DNA from: Deltaproteobacteria bacterium
GTDB lineage: Bacteria > Myxococcota_A > UBA9160 > SMWR01
NCBI GenBank assembly: GCA_029261905.1
Contig: JAJDAM010000880.1
Location: forward strand, 1-7,225
DNA: 7,225 bases
Direction: 5' to 3'
The position numbers were made by a program, and so were the translations under genes. The first letter of the stretch is position 1, and each line of letters opens with the position of its first letter. The notes under the pieces are model-generated. The model worked only from the letters and a program-made list of their open reading frames with translations. It did not search any database and was not told the DNA's origin. Positions 5,164 to 7,225 of the stretch are shown piece by piece.

Positions 5164-7140
5164 CTATTCGCGAAACGTGACGCGGCGATCGTCGCGTTGG
5201 TCCAGCAGCATCTTGATGCGATCGCGATCGAGTTCACCGTTTTTCAGGATCAGCACCCGGTCGCCGGTCGTTCGACTCTCGTTTTGGCCGATCTGGTCCC
5301 AGATGGCAATCGCACGACGCGCAGTCTGCACGCGGGCCGGTCGCTCGGCGAGCGAGTCGTACGCAAAATCCGCAAATCCCGGTTGACGGCGCAGCGCGCG
5401 GTGAGCCACCAAGCGGACGGCGTCATAAGGATCCACCAGCAGTTGGCCGAGGTACGGCGCCAACCAGTCTCCACCCCCCGTCTGGCGCGCCGGCCCCCAT
5501 CCCATCGTCCAGGCCGACAAGGCGCGTTGGCCCGCGTCGCCGCGAAGCAGCCACAACAGCGATGCGGCAATCGTCTGCTCGTCTTGCGAAAGGACCGGCT
5601 GCGCGATCCCGTAGTTGCGCTCCAGATGCTCGGCCGACCATGCGAGTGTCTTGTCGAGGTGGCATTGGTTGCACGCATTCGGGCGCCCCGTTTCGACACT
5701 CGCGACCACCGATGGATTGTCGATCGTATGGCTGCGGATCGCCTTCAGCAGCCCATACGTCGTGTAGGGCATGTGGCAATTTTGACATTCGCTACCGGAA
5801 GACGACGCCGAGTGATTGGTGTGGGTCGTCAAGAGCCGTTCGCTCTCGAATTGCTCGTGGCACTGAATGCAGGCGTCGTTTCCGCGCATGCCGGGCTTCA
5901 ACTGATCGTCCGCCCACTCGGAGACCGGCCGCGGATCGTCGGGCCGCTGGTGGAGCGAATGACACGACAGACACGACATCTCGCCGCGTTGGTAACACGG
6001 CGACTCCAGCAGCCCATTGTATTCGCGCCCCGCAATGCGTACCGAACCGTCCGGCCAGAAACTGTCCTCGAGCAAATGCGGCTGCTCTGCGAGATGCGCC
6101 TGCATCTGGGGCGAATTTCTCTCCAGCGTGCCACGCACGATGGATCGGGTATCGCCGAGAACTTCGCCGGGTCGGAACGCGTAGCCATCGTGAGCCCATT
6201 TCGTAAAATCCTCACGCTTCGGGAACCGCGAGATCGCGTGACACTGGCCGCAGATCTCCGATGCACGCCGCGCATCGACGAGTTCGGGTTGCACGATGGT
6301 CGGGTCGCCATCGCCGGCCCAGTGTTGCGCGTAGCGCCGTGACGGGTCTTGATTGGCTCGCACGTGCTCCAGCGCCGGACCGTGGCAGGCTTCGCACGAG
6401 ATCCCGAGTTCGGCGACCTGGGTCTCGGTCTTCGGTCGCAACGGACGCCACTTCGCATCCAGCGAATGACATTTCGCACAGCCGTTGTTCCAGCGCGCCC
6501 TCTCTTCGTGACGCGGGCCCGTGGGTGGCGACAGGAAAGCGGCCTTTCGCGGGATCCATTTCTGCTCGTCGATCAGGAACACGAACGGAAATGCGCGCAA
6601 CACGCCCTTTTTGTCGTCGGGAAGCCAATACACCTGGTAATGGTGCGAACCGGTGGTCAGCACCACGGGCTTCTCGACGATCACCGGCCCGGCATTGCCG
6701 TCCGCGGGATCAGCCGGCCGTTCCACGATGGTCCAGAACTCTTCGCCCCGGCGCTCGAGGCGATAGATCCAATCACCTGCCGTGAGCGTCACGTCATCGA
6801 ACGAACCCGCAACGGCCCCCTCGACGGCTTCCTGCGTCATGCTCTGGTGATAGGAGTGATCCCAACTGGCGTACTGAGAGGGATGGCACGAGCGGCAGGT
6901 CGACGAGGACACGTAGTCATCGTGCGGTTCGATCTCGGGCCGGTCGAGAACCTCGGGATCGATCGCGCTCGGCGCCAGGTACGCCTGCCGAACCATGGCC
7001 ACCACCGGTACCGCGACTGCGAAGACCAGCAGGCTCGCGACCGCAGCGCGACCCACCGCCGCCAGCGCGACCCGAAACAGCGGGAACAGCGCCAGCGCGA
7101 GCACTACAGCGATCAGTATCGATTCGAAGCCCATCGCCAT
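5164..7140 (-). CDS. Membrane-anchored octaheme c-type cytochrome (cytochrome c554-like multihaem family)
   Basis: This 658-residue protein has eight CXXCH haem c attachment motifs, starting at residues 82 (CRSCH), 221 (CAKCH), 249 (CEACH), 297 (CGQCH), 390 (CLSCH), 424 (CIQCH), 452 (CQNCH) and 490 (CNQCH). Likely distal haem ligands include H98 in the W-x-x-S-x-H block after the first haem, H166/H167 in TGSHHYQVYW, and the HTNH pair (H440, H443). Two hydrophobic segments at about 6-27 and 32-53 would leave both ends outside the cytoplasm, so the haem domain faces the periplasm, where c-type maturation takes place. About 140 residues separate haems 1 and 2. The last 165 residues have no haem and contain a HEAT-like helical repeat (about 567-589). 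The blocks fit the multihaem cytochrome group with Cytochrome_C554-type domains; the role is electron transfer or an unknown redox reaction. ATG 7140 is preferred (GAG seven bases upstream); TTG 7152 and ATG 7134 are alternatives. The upstream gene ends 31 bases before this start, so cotranscription is likely. Confidence 0.92.
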   Translation of the reverse strand: MAMGFESILIAVVLALALFPLFRVALAAVGRAAVASLLVFAVAVPVVAMVRQAYLAPSAIDPEVLDRPEIEPHDDYVSSSTCRSCHPSQYASWDHSYHQSMTQEAVEGAVAGSFDDVTLTAGDWIYRLERRGEEFWTIVERPADPADGNAGPVIVEKPVVLTTGSHHYQVYWLPDDKKGVLRAFPFVFLIDEQKWIPRKAAFLSPPTGPRHEERARWNNGCAKCHSLDAKWRPLRPKTETQVAELGISCEACHGPALEHVRANQDPSRRYAQHWAGDGDPTIVQPELVDARRASEICGQCHAISRFPKREDFTKWAHDGYAFRPGEVLGDTRSIVRGTLERNSPQMQAHLAEQPHLLEDSFWPDGSVRIAGREYNGLLESPCYQRGEMSCLSCHSLHQRPDDPRPVSEWADDQLKPGMRGNDACIQCHEQFESERLLTTHTNHSASSSGSECQNCHMPYTTYGLLKAIRSHTIDNPSVVASVETGRPNACNQCHLDKTLAWSAEHLERNYGIAQPVLSQDEQTIAASLLWLLRGDAGQRALSAWTMGWGPARQTGGGDWLAPYLGQLLVDPYDAVRLVAHRALRRQPGFADFAYDSLAERPARVQTARRAIAIWDQIGQNESRTTGDRVLILKNGELDRDRIKMLLDQRDDRRVTFRE

Positions 7141-7171
7141 TCCGATACTCAATACCGAGAGTCAGGTCGAA

Positions 7172-7225
7172 TCAAGCCGTTCCGTCCACGACGTGATCGA
7201 AGTACTCGATCAACTCGATCAGGTT
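7172..7225 (-). CDS. C-terminal end of an unidentified protein (5' truncated by window edge)
   Basis: Read on the minus strand from the window edge, one frame gives NLIELIEYFDHVVDGTA followed by TGA at 7174-7172. The 17 residues are helix-like and acidic, as in a normal protein C-terminus, and the stop sits 31 bases before the cytochrome start on the same strand. The fragment is too short to name a family. It is probably the preceding gene in the cytochrome operon. Confidence 0.5.
   Translation of the reverse strand, partial: NLIELIEYFDHVVDGTA

Noticed and set aside
4932..5237. N-terminal extension of the sugar transferase up to an ATG at 5237
   Set aside because: It would overlap the cytochrome 3' end, and the added residues are low in hydrophobicity and unlike the family's N-terminus; the frame is simply open by chance.
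5116..6342. Long plus-strand open frame (408 codons) antisense to the cytochrome gene
   Set aside because: It lies opposite six of the eight haem motifs and has an Arg/Ala/Val-rich composition without domains. Long antisense frames are common in GC-rich genes.
1..7225. Mobile element, CRISPR, tRNA/rRNA or defence system
   Set aside because: No transposase, integrase, terminal repeats, direct-repeat arrays or structured RNA genes were visible on either strand.

Overview
The window is a GC-rich, gene-dense piece of a bacterial chromosome. It holds four complete genes and the 3' ends of two more, arranged as two convergent operon-like strands. The gene types are a DUF3604 PHP-like hydrolase, a creatininase-family hydrolase, a membrane-anchored octaheme cytochrome c and a polyprenyl-phosphate sugar phosphotransferase. 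With the GC-rich codon use, they suggest a Gram-negative, deltaproteobacteria-like lineage (Myxococcota, Desulfobacterota or Binatota type) or another environmental Gram-negative. The taxonomy is inferred from family content and cannot be settled from this sequence.

Plus strand (about 1-3445): the tail of an unidentified gene ends inside the start of the DUF3604 gene, with a 22-base overlap. DUF3604 is followed after 58 bases by a creatininase-family gene. Both complete genes encode probable metal-dependent hydrolases, so this looks like one transcription unit of two metallohydrolases with an unknown substrate. The short gap before the creatininase gene contains an inverted repeat that overlaps its ribosome binding site.

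Minus strand (7225 down to 3525): the tail of another unidentified gene is followed after 31 bases by a 658-residue membrane-anchored cytochrome with eight CXXCH haem-attachment motifs. A 232-base gap follows, containing a strong potential stem-loop. Then comes a 468-residue initiating sugar transferase of the WcaJ/CpsE/EPS type, best started at a TTG codon. The two strands meet at 3446-3524, where an imperfect hairpin lies between the convergent stop codons.

The plus-strand pair points to hydrolysis of small molecules or envelope substrates. The minus-strand genes point to periplasmic electron transfer and to the first step of an exopolysaccharide or O-antigen pathway. Whether the cytochrome and the sugar transferase work together is unknown. 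I found no RNA genes, insertion sequences, CRISPR arrays, phage genes or recognised defence genes. The families are known; the novelty, if any, is in gene pairing and leader structure.
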